Source: Dichotomocladium elegans (lineage: Eukaryota; Mucoromycota; Mucoromycetes; Mucorales; Lichtheimiaceae). From it: DNA of 64,000 bases. This document shows positions 12,885-24,562 of the stretch, piece after piece. Numbering within the stretch: position 1 is the first letter of the stretch; each line of letters opens with the position of its first letter. A program made the position numbers and the translations under genes. The DNA is taken from NCBI GenBank assembly GCA_025716815.1, contig JAIXMN010000031.1, positions 124,001 to 188,000 of the forward strand. Direction: 5' to 3'. The notes under the pieces were generated by a model, which was not told the DNA's origin, made no database searches, and saw nothing but the letters and a program-made list of their open reading frames with translations.

Positions 12885-13154
12885 TTAGAATTTCCTACTC
12901 GCAGAGGTATCCTGAAAGGTAGTTGACGAATCCCATGCGCTGTACATCATGGTTGTATCGGGAGCCTCCGATATGACTTCTTCCCCACCAATCGGCTCAA
13001 CCTTCTTGGCAAACGATCGGTGCTTGAGCCAACCGAGTTCGCTCCATGGCCTGTCAACAAACGCCGAGTTCTGAGGCGTGACAATGCTTGGGTCCTCATG
13101 CACAAGATTGGGAACGGACTTGATGTGTTCGAGGAGAGAAAGACCAGGATCCAT
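12885..13154 (-). CDS. Possible small protein, 89 aa, unknown
   Basis: Single-exon frame starting at the ATG in a CACTTTCATCATGGATCC context. The protein begins MDPGLSLLEHIKSVPNLVHE and is evenly charged, with Trp/Leu-rich SELGWLKHR in the middle and an acidic then Ser/Thr-rich end (SRKF). A TATA-like CATATAAAAAGG lies about 45 bp upstream, which supports this start over the longer in-frame extension to 13271. No family is recognised. It could also be the last exon of a longer gene or spurious. Confidence 0.4.
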   Translation of the reverse strand: MDPGLSLLEHIKSVPNLVHEDPSIVTPQNSAFVDRPWSELGWLKHRSFAKKVEPIGGEEVISEAPDTTMMYSAWDSSTTFQDTSASRKF

Positions 13155-14296
13155 GATGAAAGTGATTGTTGGTTTCTTGATCTCATCCACGCACCCCTTT
13201 TTATATGAAAATCCAGATAGATAGGACGAGTTGATAAAGCCTATCAAGAAGCCTTTGCGATGACTAGGCACCCGCGGAGATTCTATCTACATATCTATTG
13301 TCATCGCCCGGAGGGCAACCCTCCCTACTTTTCTGAGCATGAAGAGATACACGGATTTCTTTATCATCACTAATGCGCAAATTGGTATACGGCGATAGAT
13401 CGTCTATTTCTATGTTACACAAAAAATGCTTCGATCTCGGAAAGACGCGTTCATCGTTGGAGACAGCTATCTCTCCTAGATAACACGGATAACCGATGAA
13501 GTAACCATGCGAGAACCACTCTCACCTATGCACGCGTGTGTTAGCACTCAAATCAGACGCTCAAGTTTTTGGAGACGATGGGAAAATATGAGTTGCCTAT
13601 CTATATGAGCGGAATGGACGGAATCAAGAATTATGATGTGATATACGGCAGTGGCCATATTCTGTTAGAGCCTTACTCTGCTATATTTCTGGTATGCGAT
13701 AGTCGGCATACCGGTACTGATAACATCAGCAGCAGCAACAACAGCAACGACAGAAAGATAGTTTCGACTCTTGATTTGCCGACAAACGTGTATATTAGAC
13801 CCTTTACATGCTTTCAACTTCAAGTAAGAACTGATTTGCAGAAAGCAAGATACGCAAAAAAGTTCGAATGCCATGTGACCAGTGCTACGAGGGGCTGCGA
13901 CATGAATACCAAATTAGAAGACTCTGAGGACGACGAAGCGATGGGAGGGAAGACATGGGACAAAGAATGAATGGACAAAAGAAGGCTACCCACAGACATG
14001 GCCCTGTCAACGAATGGGTTAGTGCTGCTTCTGTTTGGCATACAAATAAATTGGGTTGAGGGCACTCTAAAAATAGCAATTCAGGTTGCAGCGAGCGAGA
14101 AGCCTAATTGAATTAACCCTCCCCCCTCCGCTCATTATCTCACCCTTCCATCCGTGCACCACTCCCACCTCCCCTACCTGCCTCCCCCCCACTGTCCCTT
14201 CTCTCTTCCTGTTTTTTCTCTCTCTCTTACCGACCTTCTTTATTTTATTTCTAACATCCATCCTCAGCAAAAAGCTTATACCCCCCTTTAACTAAT
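13155..14296. other. Intergenic region upstream of the F-BAR gene
   Basis: About 1.1 kb. A 133-codon frame at 13569-13970 on the plus strand has no family resemblance and an Asn/Ser run; I do not call it. The last 190 bp (about 14110-14290) are almost pure pyrimidine (CCTCCC, CTCTCT) and look like the 5' leader or initiator region of the F-BAR gene. Confidence 0.5.
13196..13207 (-). promoter_or_regulatory. TATA-like box of the 89-aa gene
   Basis: On the minus strand the sequence reads CATATAAAAAGG, about 45 bp before the proposed start codon. Function is inferred from position. Confidence 0.3.
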
Positions 14297-17200
14297 ATGG
14301 CTGCCAACGCTGACGCCGATGCTGCCGCTATTGCCCCTGCTCCTGCTGCCGCACCCCCCTCAGTGCGCTTCGCCGACTCATTCTGGGTACGTTTTCGAAA
14401 TAAAACTAGCAACAAATGCAGATCTTCGAGATTTGCTTTCCCGACTAAACATGTTGGCCATTAGGATGACGATGACCGGGGAGTTTCCATTCTTACAGAC
14501 AAGATGGCAATCGCGACTCAGACCTGCAACGAAATTCAGTCCTTGTATGAAATTAGGTAAAGAAAGAAAGGCTCTTCTGCCCTTGGAATTTGCTCACTAC
14601 TAGGGCGAAGCCTGTGTCTGATGCTCAACCCTCCACCCCACCCCATTCTTGGTATTAGAGCACAAATTGAAGAGGATTATGGCGACCGACTTTTAAAACT
14701 ATCGCAGATGATGATCGGGGACGCTGAAGGCGGTACCTTTTCTGAGTCCATTTCCCACGTTCCGACCGCAATTGAAATTACAGCTAGGGCCCATGTGGAC
14801 CTTGCTCATCAACTGAGACAGCAGCTTCAAGCACCTCTGTTAGGATTTATAAAGGACTTTGAGGAAAAGCGGGATGCGGTATGTCGAAGCTATTTCGAGA
14901 AAGGCAAAGCTGTTAAAAACCCGCTTTCCACCTTTCTTAGCAAGCCGAGCAAATCAAGAAAGCAAAGGAGTTGCGATCAAAGCACCATGCAAGCATGCTA
15001 AAGGTGAGCAGGATCGTGTCTTGATTAGAAACTGCATGCCCAGCTTCCCGCCCTTCGCCTAATTCATTTATCACTCAAGGCAAAGGATCGCTACACAGCA
15101 GAGTACACGAAGATGCTTGGCATGAAAAAGTATATTTTCGAGCGCCACCGAGAAATGGCGCCCACCGAAGTTCATCAGGTACACTGCTAATTTTGGTAAA
15201 AGCCCATCCCGCACACACATACGCTATCCCAACCGACCTATTTCTAACCCCCGCTCGGAACGTGGTTTAGATTGAGGAAGAAATCGAAGACCAGAAAAAG
15301 CAAGTATTTGCTGCAGGTATGTCGATCTTTTCATCTGCGCCACAGCCACATGCTGATATCATTTATCCGTATCAGAGAAGGATTATAAGCATGCCGTGGA
15401 TGTCCTCAATAGCGCGACAAGAAACTGGGTGTCCGACTGGCAAAGCAACTGTGATCTCTTTCAGTTTATGGAGGAGGATCGTATGAACTTTGTCCGAAAT
15501 AGCTTATGGGCGTATGTCTTTTTCTGATTAACACACCATCCAGGATCATCTGACCCTTGCTTCTAGATTTGCAAATATGATGTCCAGTGTCTATGTAGTA
15601 GACGACCAGGTATGTGGAATAACAGATGCTTGGCTCGCTTGGTCGATTCACATGCTGGTTAGTGCTGTGAGCGGATTAGATCTTCGCTTGAAATGACAGA
15701 CGTTCAAAAAGATCTTGGAGATTTCGTTGAGAGCAATAAGACAGGATCGGAAATACCAGGTTGATGTCATGATGGAGGGCTCGGTTCCAGCCTCGGTTGG
15801 GATGTGGCTAATATGTAGCAATAGAACCTATTCCCTACGACGATCTCTCAAATCTTGCCGGAGGAGGTGTCGGTGCGCCTGCTCGCGGTCCGAAACCCCT
15901 CCCACTCGCAGCCACCATTCCTTCTTCACCCTCTGAATCGTCAAGCGCATCTTCTCCGCCTCTTGAGACGAGGCGCCTACCAGCGCTACCAACTCCAGCA
16001 TCAGCAGAATCAGCTATGCAGGTGGCACGAACACATTCTGATAATACCATTGAGCACGATGAACAGCGTCCTTATAAACCCCTAGTACGTACGCTATCCG
16101 ATCCGCATGCAAGAGAGCAAACTTACGGATCGATTCCTATGATGACGATCCATAACGACTACAATCGCAGATATTCCAACCGCGACTCACTCGCTGACTC
16201 GAGTAAGGCTGATGTAACCCCCACCGGAATGACCGCGCCAGATACATTACAGTCAGACTCAATGTCGACTGCGTTCAGAGAAATCGAGACCATGTTAGAT
16301 GACGTTGCCAGCACTGGTAGTGCAGCAGCAGCTTCACCGCCTCAGCAGCGGCCACAGGCTGAGCCTGTGTCAGCAAATATAGTAACAATCCCGGAATCGT
16401 CTACGAACACAGACGGCCCTCCTATGTTTTCGCCTGCACTTGCGCCTGTTCCTGCAACCGCACCTGCAACCGCACCCACTATTGCACCTGCATCCACTAT
16501 TGCACCTGCACCCACTATTGCACCTGCACCCACTATTGCACCTGCACCTACTATTGCACCTGCACCTACTATTGCACCTGCACCCACTATTGCACCTGCA
16601 CCTGCACCTGCACCTGCCGTTGCGCCTATACCTGTCATGTCAGGCTCCATGTCTACACCTCTACCGCGAAAGACAGGCGTGACCCGCCTTGTTGGGCGCA
16701 GCGAGCCGCGGCCGATATCGTCTGTAGTTACCATGGGCGGCGGGCTATCATCATCACCGCCATATGCAGCTCGAAACAGCACCATTCTAGATCCAGACAA
16801 CGCAACCCGATTCAATCCGATACCCAACCCTGGTCTTGAAGCTGGACCTTCAGCAGTATCTCAGCGGGGACTATCATCTACTGCGCACAACCCAATGGTC
16901 ACTCCTGGGATTGAGGAGGAGGAAGAAGAGGAGGAAAGTGAGGATGATGAGATCCCGCGTGTGACGCGCGCCAGTCTAATGCCGCGCGAGGAGAAATGGA
17001 TGATTTCGTCCTTACGACGGCCCCAGCAGTTACCTGTGATGTCCCAGAACGCACGCATCTATGATCGCCAGAGCGTGTCGGTGACCGACCTGCGGATCGA
17101 CACGACAGCGTCCATGTATGGACCCTCCCTTCTGGGAACTCCAACAAATAATAATCATCATAATAATACGGCTGCAGCGCGCATGTCAACGATTGCTGAG

Positions 17201-18019
17201 GTTCGTTCGCAGCTGCGACAACAGCCCTCACCCACCTTGACCGAAGATTCATTCTTTTCGCCATCCATACCCACGCCTTCACACCCGGATCCCAATCCCG
17301 TCATCACCACCACCGCCAACGCCACCGCTGCTGCTGCTGCTGCTGCCGCCGCCGCGGCTAACCCGGGCATTCGCTCGGCTCCATGGCAATCGACGCCGGT
17401 GGTCGAACCCCGCTCTGAGCTTTACCAGCGCGGGGGCTTGCACCGTCAGGGGAGCGTGAATGGGCCGCGGCAACCGAAAGCTGCACGTCCCTCCCTCGCA
17501 GCCGAGAATTATTCACCGCTCGCACCTCAGCAACAGCAACAGCAGCAACAGCAGCAACAGCAGCGCGCTTCCAAATCATTTAAGAGTAAGGGGAACAGAT
17601 TCTCACGGGCCTTGTTTGGCAAGAAGCGGGCCGGCAAGGATGACGAGGCCATCCCTGAGGTCCCGAAGCTGGTTCATCAAACTGAGCTGCGACCAGAGTC
17701 GCCAGATAAGCAAGATGATGCCGCCAACAGCAGCAATGATGCAGGATTGGGCCGACTCGCCGATGGCAAACCCATTCTTCGTTATGGTAAAAATATCTCC
17801 AAGTGGGCGCGAATACGAAATACTTACAGCTCGGGCCTTTCTTTTGTAGCGCGCGCCATTTGGGATTATGAGGCAAAGATTGCTACAGAGCTGTCGTTCA
17901 GGTCCGGAGATCTCTTTGCAGTCATCCGGATCCAACAAGACGGATGGTGGGAAGCAGAATTAACAGATCCTGCACGGCAAAAGCGTGGACTCATCCCGGG
18001 GAACTACATGGAGTCGTAA
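14297..18019 (+). CDS. F-BAR and SH3 domain protein (Cdc15/Imp2/Hof1-like cytokinesis scaffold)
   Basis: F-BAR/SH3 scaffolds bind and curve the plasma membrane and anchor the actomyosin ring or septation machinery. Eleven exons (14297-14386, 14465-14556, 14659-14878, 14941-15003, 15080-15178, 15271-15316, 15376-15511, 15567-15609, 15663-15759, 15825-17786, 17850-18019) give 1005 aa. The F-BAR domain spans about residues 22-295: VRFADSFW, then RGVSILTDKM, IEEDYGDRLLKLSQ, DDQCCERIRSSLE and FVESNKTGSEIPEPIPYDD. A long disordered middle holds an Ala/Pro/Thr/Ile minisatellite, an acidic run, poly-Ala and poly-Gln tracts. The SH3 domain closes the protein (ARAIWDYEA, ELSFRSGDLF, DGWWEAEL, GLIPGNYMES). 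The last intron (63 nt) is stop-free and in frame, so retention would add 21 residues before the SH3 domain. Confidence 0.93.
16474..16603 (+). repeat. Coding minisatellite, 18-bp unit, about 7 copies
   Basis: The unit is close to ACTATTGCACCTGCACCC and codes for Thr-Ile-Ala-Pro-Ala-Pro. ACTATT recurs every 18 bp from 16478 to 16586, with mainly C/T changes between copies. It lies in the disordered middle of the F-BAR protein and is likely length-variable between strains. Confidence 0.9.
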
Positions 18020-18870
18020 AGGGAAAGACGTTTTACTTATCTGCTTCGCAGGCTTCCTTCTGATAGAGAGGATATACATCTTGTACTATAAATGATCACA
18101 GTGCGCATGACAGATCCAGTGGGGAGAGGGGTGTTTTTTTTGGAAAGTTATTGCGAGTGTGGATAAGGTAAAAAAAAAAAAAAGCAAGGGATTCGAGAAC
18201 AGTTGGTACGCGTACTTTATTTTGTATCAGCTCTTTTACCTGCCGTGCTGTGTATTTCTAACCCCTCGGTTGAACACGTGTTTTGGTCGCTTGATGGTTT
18301 CATTGCGATTGACGTACCTGCCAAAAAAGAAGAAAGAAGAAGAAACAAAGAATATTCGGTGGCCATTGTCCAATAACTCAACATTTCTCCTTCCAAACTT
18401 TGGTCGTAGCCCAATGCGGCGGAGGGAGTTGGGGGGGGGATCAACATTTCCTTCTCATTTCTCTTCCCTCGCTTTCTCTGTTCTCCCTCTCTCTCCCCCT
18501 CTCTCTTTTTCTCTCATATTCCATTATCCGCAGTTCCACTCTTCTTTCCGCGATAGCTGTGTATCTAGCGTCTCGTGTCTGCGTTGTGAATGCGTCTGCG
18601 AGCGAGTGCGTGTATTCCGTTCTGCGGGTGCGAGCGTGTGTGCGTGTGTTTGTGCAGATGTTGAGTATCGACTGGTCTTTTTTCTCCATATTTTTATCGT
18701 ACACGATTGTAAAGTCTAAATCCATAACATCTGACTAAAACAATTGATAGCGCGCGTGGTCTCTCTCTCTCTCTCTTTCTTCATCTTCGCGTGATTGTAA
18801 ATGTGTATATGTCTGTGTGCGTGCATCCACTGGCGTTGCAAGCACAACTTTGTGCGTCCACTCTTGCTTT
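18020..18870. other. Convergent spacer, F-BAR / RRM gene
   Basis: About 850 bp between stop codons, holding an A12 run (about 18170), CT-rich tracts (18440-18520) and a (CT)n microsatellite at about 18760-18777. Open frames on both strands follow these simple repeats. No gene is supported. Confidence 0.5.
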
Positions 18871-20285
18871 TTATCGGCGATACATGTCGAAAGAGGGTCG
18901 TCTGTATTCGCGCGAATCCGCCAGCACATGGGAGGGTGGCGGCAAAGGCGGCGAATCTTTTTTTTTTAAAAGAGAGGCGCTTAGCGCTCTTGTTGGCTAC
19001 TATAAAGTTATGTTGTATGACACTTACAAGGTTCTCCGGAGCGTGGGGGATATCTGCAAGGTAAAAGGGTCAGCCATCGCTTTCTTCCTTGGCCAATCGA
19101 TTTATTCCTTCGTTTACCTTTCTCGGGGCGGTGGAGGTGGCATCCCATTGTCATAGGAGGAATGGCCATGTCGCCTTGTAGAGCGATGTTCGTCCTTCTT
19201 TGACAAACCAATATCCCTATACACACACCCGAGTTACACTCAACACAGTTTCTCCTTCCAGACGCCTTTGTTTACTCACCAATCCAGCTTGAGTCGTCTG
19301 CCCTCCACACTGAAGCCATGGAATTTGTCGTACGCCTCTTCGGCGTCCCGACGATCATCGTATTCAACAAACGCAAAACTATCCATACCAATCAGCCACA
19401 TTCAATCCCACCCCCATCAACACCGGTGGAGTCATGAGTTTTACCCCTTGTTTTTGCTTGTCACAGCATCAATCGGGACCGTCACCTTGTTAATCTTGCC
19501 ATAGCGTTCAAACATGTCTGCTACCTAGATTGGAGAAAACACCGACTGTCAGTGAAGGGAACCCTCGCATGTTAACCCACACACTTCACACTTACATCAC
19601 GCTCACGGAATGAATACGGAAGATTACCGACGAAAAGCGTTGTCGAATCTCTGCGATCGCTATCTGTGCCTCTATTTCGTTTATTTTTTTAGTTGTCGTC
19701 ATCGCCATAAAAAATAGTTCCCTCCACATCAGCGATCTACTCTCCCTTCCATCTCTCGCCCTCCCCCGATGATTACCGATCTACAGGCCGCCGAGATCGG
19801 CTATGCCGTGGTGCTGGGGGATAATAGGACCGATGATGGCTGTGGTGATAATACCGACGGTCGTCATAACGATCGTAATAGCGATCATAGCGCGAAGAGG
19901 AAGACGAGGGTGGCGGATAATCGTCCCGATAAGATGAGGATACATGCTGCGACGAAGGTGGATGTGCGGGTGGAGGCGGTGGGGGCGGCGAAATGGACGA
20001 GCGCGAAGAAGACAGGCGGCGTGGTGGTGAGCGTGATCGGTATGATGATGACGATGGATAGTAATAGTCACGGCGACTATAACGATCGTCGTAACGGCTC
20101 GGTGGTGGAGGAGACCGAGATGACGCTCTCCGACGAGATGGGAGGCGTGATGACCGATAACCATAACCGGGCGGTGGCGGCGGTGGTGGTGGCATGCCAC
20201 TACCGCTGCCGCTACCATTGTTGCTCATCGAAGAGGGCGGAAGATGCGGAGGCGGTGGAGGTGGAGGTGAGCGTCGTGGATCCAT
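18871..20285 (-). CDS. RS-rich, single-RRM RNA-binding protein (SRSF2-like splicing factor)
   Basis: Seven exons (complement): 19777-20285, 19596-19671, 19445-19524, 19280-19378, 19118-19216, 19028-19053, 18871-18956, giving 324 aa. The first exon codes for a Pro-run and Arg/Ser/Tyr-rich N-terminus (MDPRRSPPPPPPP, SRSPPPPSRYDDRYSRRDYY). One RRM follows: RNP2 TTLFVGNLP, then FRERDVADMFERYGKI, RNP1 GFAFVEY and the end EGRRLKLDWDIG. The tail is basic and Pro-rich, ending SFDMYRR. The RRM resembles SR proteins of the SRSF2 type, but here the RS-like region precedes the RRM, as in Tra2 or RNPS1. The last two introns are placed by frame and AG sites; the short 26-nt exon is the weakest part of the model. 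Confidence 0.87.
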
Positions 20286-20908
20286 CAGACCGGTAAATGC
20301 AAATGTGAAAAAAAGGGGATTGAAGAAAAAGAGCCGAAACTTTTATACGTTGCAATAGAACTATTTTTTATGGGACAAAGCCACCGCCATAGCCAATCAG
20401 ATTGCTAAGCAGAAACACGGCTAGTCGCCCCATCTTTTTTTGAGTTATGATAGACACAAGTATCTTGCATGGAAACATATCCACGTGTGCATGCTTGTGC
20501 TGAATAGCTATCAATCACCGACACCATCCGTTCCCGCCAAGGTGATAAGCAGGGCAGAGTACGTATTGCTTGAGCGCGATGTTTCGCAGCAACGAAACAA
20601 AGGCATATACGCCCCACCACCGTCATGGGCGGGATACAGCGGTTGGAGAGGGGGAATTCTAGTCCCGGATGGGATCTCGCCATCCCAGACTGGCATCCAT
20701 CAAACTATCGAGCCTTTGTTCATAAAGAGGAAGTAAAACATGGGAAACCTGAAAACATCCAATCTTTTCGAGGTAGTCACACCTCTTTTGAAGCGGCTGT
20801 TGTATTTGCAATTAATCAGGTTCATCGACCGGGCGAAAACTCATTCCCTTCACACATACGCCTTCGTCCCACTTGAGTCCAACTCTATTTTTTCATACTA
20901 AAAAGATA
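20286..20908. other. Divergent promoter region, RRM gene / SDH anchor
   Basis: About 620 bp between divergent start codons. Open frames at 20405-20683 (minus) and 20440-20736 (plus) show no domain. Presumed promoters for both genes. Confidence 0.5.
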
Positions 20909-21594
20909 ATGACCATCAGGACACTCCTTGCGAGATCTCGGCCGCAATTGGTGCAATATCAGCCTTCGCTTTTTCTTCGTTCAAGTAAATTTCGGCGTTC
21001 TGTAATCCTTTACATTTCCTTCACTGATTATAAACCTTTACTTATTGTTTAGCAACCTCGGCTGCTGCTGCTACTGCCCCGAGGGCTACCGCCGTAACTG
21101 ACGGTACGACAAGTTCTACTACCGCTGCTTCTACAACTACGCCAGAGACGCTCTCTATTGAAAAAGGTGAGTATGCATATATGAAGAACCACCCCCCTGA
21201 AAACAACACGCAGGCATATATAAAAGAATATGAAATTTTTATAGAGAAGCAGAAAAAGGTCGAGGCTGAGCAGGGGTATCAATATGGCGCCTATCACTGG
21301 ACCGCCGAGCGCGCCTCTGCCGTAGCTCTGATCCCTCTTATCTCCACGCAACTGTTCTACGGCGCCCATCCCATCAGTGACGGCCTCCTCGGTGTCGTCC
21401 TCCCTTACCACGTTTACCTCGGCCTCGACTCTTGCATCACTGATTATATCCCCAAACGCGTATATCCTCGGGGTCACCGAGCAGCCAACTGGTTAAACAC
21501 CGCCTCCATGATCCTTGTCATGTGGGGCTGTTTCGAGTACAATACAAACGAAATAGGCCTAACCGAGTTCATTCAGCGTGTCTGGACAGCATAA
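20909..21594 (+). CDS. SDH4: Succinate dehydrogenase membrane anchor subunit (CybS), mitochondrial
   Basis: CybS anchors complex II in the inner mitochondrial membrane and helps bind ubiquinone and heme b. Exons 20909-20984, 21053-21166 and 21245-21594 give 179 aa. The N-terminus MTIRTLLARSRPQLVQ is a typical presequence, followed by an Ala/Thr-rich linker. The conserved core starts at YHWTAERASAVALIPL, continues with a membrane helix, HVYLGLDSCITDYIPKR (the His and the Asp-Tyr pair that belong to the heme/quinone region), and a last helix (WLNTASMILVMWGCFEYNTNEIGLTEFIQRVW). The acceptor at 21245 was chosen because it alone keeps frame with the phase-1 donor. It converges on the EH-domain gene with 77 bp between stop codons. 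Confidence 0.93.
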
Positions 21595-21671
21595 TGGAAT
21601 AGAGAGATAGTTTCAAAAGGGAAAGGAAGGTGTGTTTGTTATTATTGTATAAATATATATTTCTCATTGCT

Positions 21672-24562
21672 TTAGGAGAAGAACATCTCGTCAAACGTCG
21701 GTTTCCTTTCTGGTGGACTGGTGATTGCTGCTGGTGCTGCTGGTGCTGCTGGTGATGGCCGCACACCGAAAATATCATCAAAATTGTTTACACTGCCACC
21801 AGAGGGTGCAGAAGTCGCCGCTGGTGTAGGACTGCTAAAGAGAGAAGTCAAGTCATCCTTCACAGATCGCTGTTGTTCATTCGAAGATGTCTCTCCTGTA
21901 TCTTCAAACGCCGAGAGATCAAAGCCATATTTGGCTACGGACTTCGCTTGGGAAGGGGAAAGCCCCGGTTGCGGTGCAGGCGCGAAGGACTGCTTCGGCG
22001 TACCTGACGGTGATGCATGAATCGTTGCTGCGGTGGGTTGTGAGGAAATGAAGCTTGTGGCTTGTGTGGGTGCAAAGGATCTCGGTGATTTCGGGCCAGC
22101 TGATTGCTGTTGTGGAGAGCTAGGATTTGATGCGGCTGGAGGAGCTGATGCAGCAGGAGAACTTGGTCTGGCAGGCTGGAATTGATGTTCCATAGTTGTA
22201 AGGTCAGGGAATTTGGCCTCAATCGCGCTAATGTCCACATTTGGTGAGACAGATCTCATCATGTGCCTGTTCTCGGTATCTTCCTTTAATCGATTGAGCG
22301 AAATAATGGGCGACGAAGCCGCTGAGCCAGTCGTAGACACATTCTTGCTCTCTTTCAAACCAGCATACGGATCAAACGCTTTTGGAGGTGACGCCAGGGA
22401 CGGGACCGACCCAGTACGATGCGCAGTAATGGGCGCAAAGATGTCGTTCGAGGGCCCGGAAGATAAGCTGAATAAACCCTTGTTGCTGATTGAGCCAGCA
22501 CTGATCTCAGGCGACAATGACTTGGTTGATAAGACAGGTGATTGAGCTTTTTGGAGCTCGCTTTGCGCACTATCTAGACGTTTCTGATAATGGGCCTTCT
22601 CTTGTTTCAGCACTTGTAATTCTTGGGTTAGTTCAGATTTTTTGTGCTTTTTCTGCTCAAGTTCGCGTTCTGTATCCTTTGCCGCTCGCTTCAAGGCCTC
22701 CAGGGCCTCCTTTTCCCTAGCAACAGCCTCTTGCAAATCGTGAATAGCTTGCAACTCCGCGTCTACTCGAGATCGAAGCTGTTCATTGTACTCGATCTGA
22801 TTCTGAGTGTCGGAACGTATCTCTGAAAGGGTTGATTCTAATCCGGCTCGTTGTGCGCCAAAATTTATGCGTGCATCGCCCTGCTGCTGTTGCTGAGGTG
22901 ATGCAGGGAGGGGCACGTCACCGCCAGAAAGACCTAGCAAATCTGCTGTTGCAGCAGCGGACGACGGTTGCGGCGGTGCCATGTCGGTGGTATGTGCATT
23001 CATGAACGATGGATGGCGCGAAACTGTCGAATCTATAATAGCCTCAGATATTAGTCGAATGCGCCCTATCATTCTTTTAGTTTACACATGTACCTGTCAA
23101 AGTAGTGGGAATTTGTCCTCCTGCTAACCGCCTATTGATCAAGTGCATGGCAACAGCAAACTGTTGGAGATTCAACTGACCAACTTGTCTGGTATCTGCC
23201 AAGTCCCAAATACGCGCAAGATCTGACTCTGGGAGCTTAGAATGACGGAAGAACACTACAGCCTCATTGCCTATATCATCATCTATCATCAGCCTTCGGT
23301 AGTGCGTACAGTTGCGCTTTTATCCTTTACCGGAAATAAAGCCGGACTTGTTGGTGTCGATCTGATCAAAGAACACCTTGTATTTCGCAAACTCGTCTTC
23401 GGAGATATCAAGATCTCCACGTCCTGGATGATGCGACTGCTCACCCGTGAATGGTGCGGGCGATGCAGCACCACCAACGACCGTTCCTTGGCGCCGGAGA
23501 GTGGGCGACCGGCTGGACATAACAGGTGAGAGTACCCGGCCGGATGCAGCAGCGGCATATACAGTTGCCGGAAGCGATGGTGGCAGAGAGCCACCTTGCA
23601 TGACCCGGGAGATATAATGCATCGCGATAATGAACTCTGTCTGGTTCAGCGCACCAGATTTTCTGGTATCAGCAAGAGCCCAAATCTGAGCTAGTGTGGA
23701 GTTCGGCAGGTTCGACCTGGAAAAAATATCCTTTGCTCTCTCCCCTAAAAGTATGAACGACAAACGAACCGGTCAACGACGGGCACAACACTGTGTTCGC
23801 GTATCCTCTACTAATTCCAAGGCTCACCGATCAGTACTCCATCCACCGGCCCTGAGGATCGAAACAGGTTAATATATTTTGCTCGTTCGTCCGGAAGGAT
23901 TGTGTCCGATGCGTTGGATGCTGGTTGGAGGCTAGGACTCGTCGGTCCTCGTGCGGGCGAGGGACGAGTGTCTGGTGGTTGTGAGCGAATGTGGATGCCG
24001 TCTATTTGTGGTAGTGGGACTATGTACGACATCAATGTTCTGTATCTCACTGGGCCATGCACTACCCTCCGATCCCTTTCTCCTATAAATCCTCTTCGCT
24101 CCGTCTAATGGTTATGAACCTCGGCTCCCAGGCCATTACCCACCTACCCTTAGTAGTTATAACAGGACTAGCTGGAATTATGCCATGCTGAGCACAGGCG
24201 ATCAGTTTGAGGGCGATGCAGAATTCTTGGTCGGTCAGGAAACCTTTGCCCTCGCGATCAGCTGCTTCCCAAATCTAGTGCACTTTAGTTACTATGAACC
24301 GGGTTACGGCATTGTTGAGCAAACCTCATTGATAATGTTGATGGGAATATTGGCTTTCTTGAAGAAGGTGATAGCCTCATCTTTAAGAAGGACACCCTTG
24401 TTTTCAGTATCGGCGGCTCTAAAGAATTCTACGTAGGAAGACTTTTCGTGTGGGTCGAGCTGTGAGTCCCACGGAACTGTTTGGTAATTAATACTAAGCT
24501 CGAAAGAACTGTAATTTTTATAGCTTGCATTTACCAGATGAGTTGTTCGAGTCGAAGTGCAT
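21672..24562 (-). CDS. EH-domain endocytic scaffold (Ede1/Eps15-like)
   Basis: Ede1/Eps15 proteins start clathrin-coated pits by binding NPF-containing adaptors. Exons (complement): 24535-24562, 24325-24476, 24148-24274, 23828-24019, 23331-23744, 23094-23282, 21672-23032; 820 aa. Three EH domains are visible: [19 protein letters not shown] with [34 protein letters not shown] with [13 protein letters not shown]; and [20 protein letters not shown] with [17 protein letters not shown] coiled coil follows (about residues 415-530, [20 protein letters not shown] onward), then a Pro/Ser/Ala-rich tail with FDDIF- and FDEMF-type acidic aromatic motifs. No C-terminal UBA domain is visible. The first exon codes for only nine residues and part of a tenth, and is the least certain part. 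Confidence 0.9.

Noticed and set aside
16342..16827. 161-codon minus-strand frame rich in Val-Gly-Ala-Ile
   Set aside because: Antisense of the 18-bp coding minisatellite in the F-BAR gene; repeat-driven.
19769..20296. 175-codon plus-strand open frame
   Set aside because: It is the antisense shadow of the Pro/Ser/Arg-rich first exon of the RRM gene, whose simple codon composition keeps all frames open.
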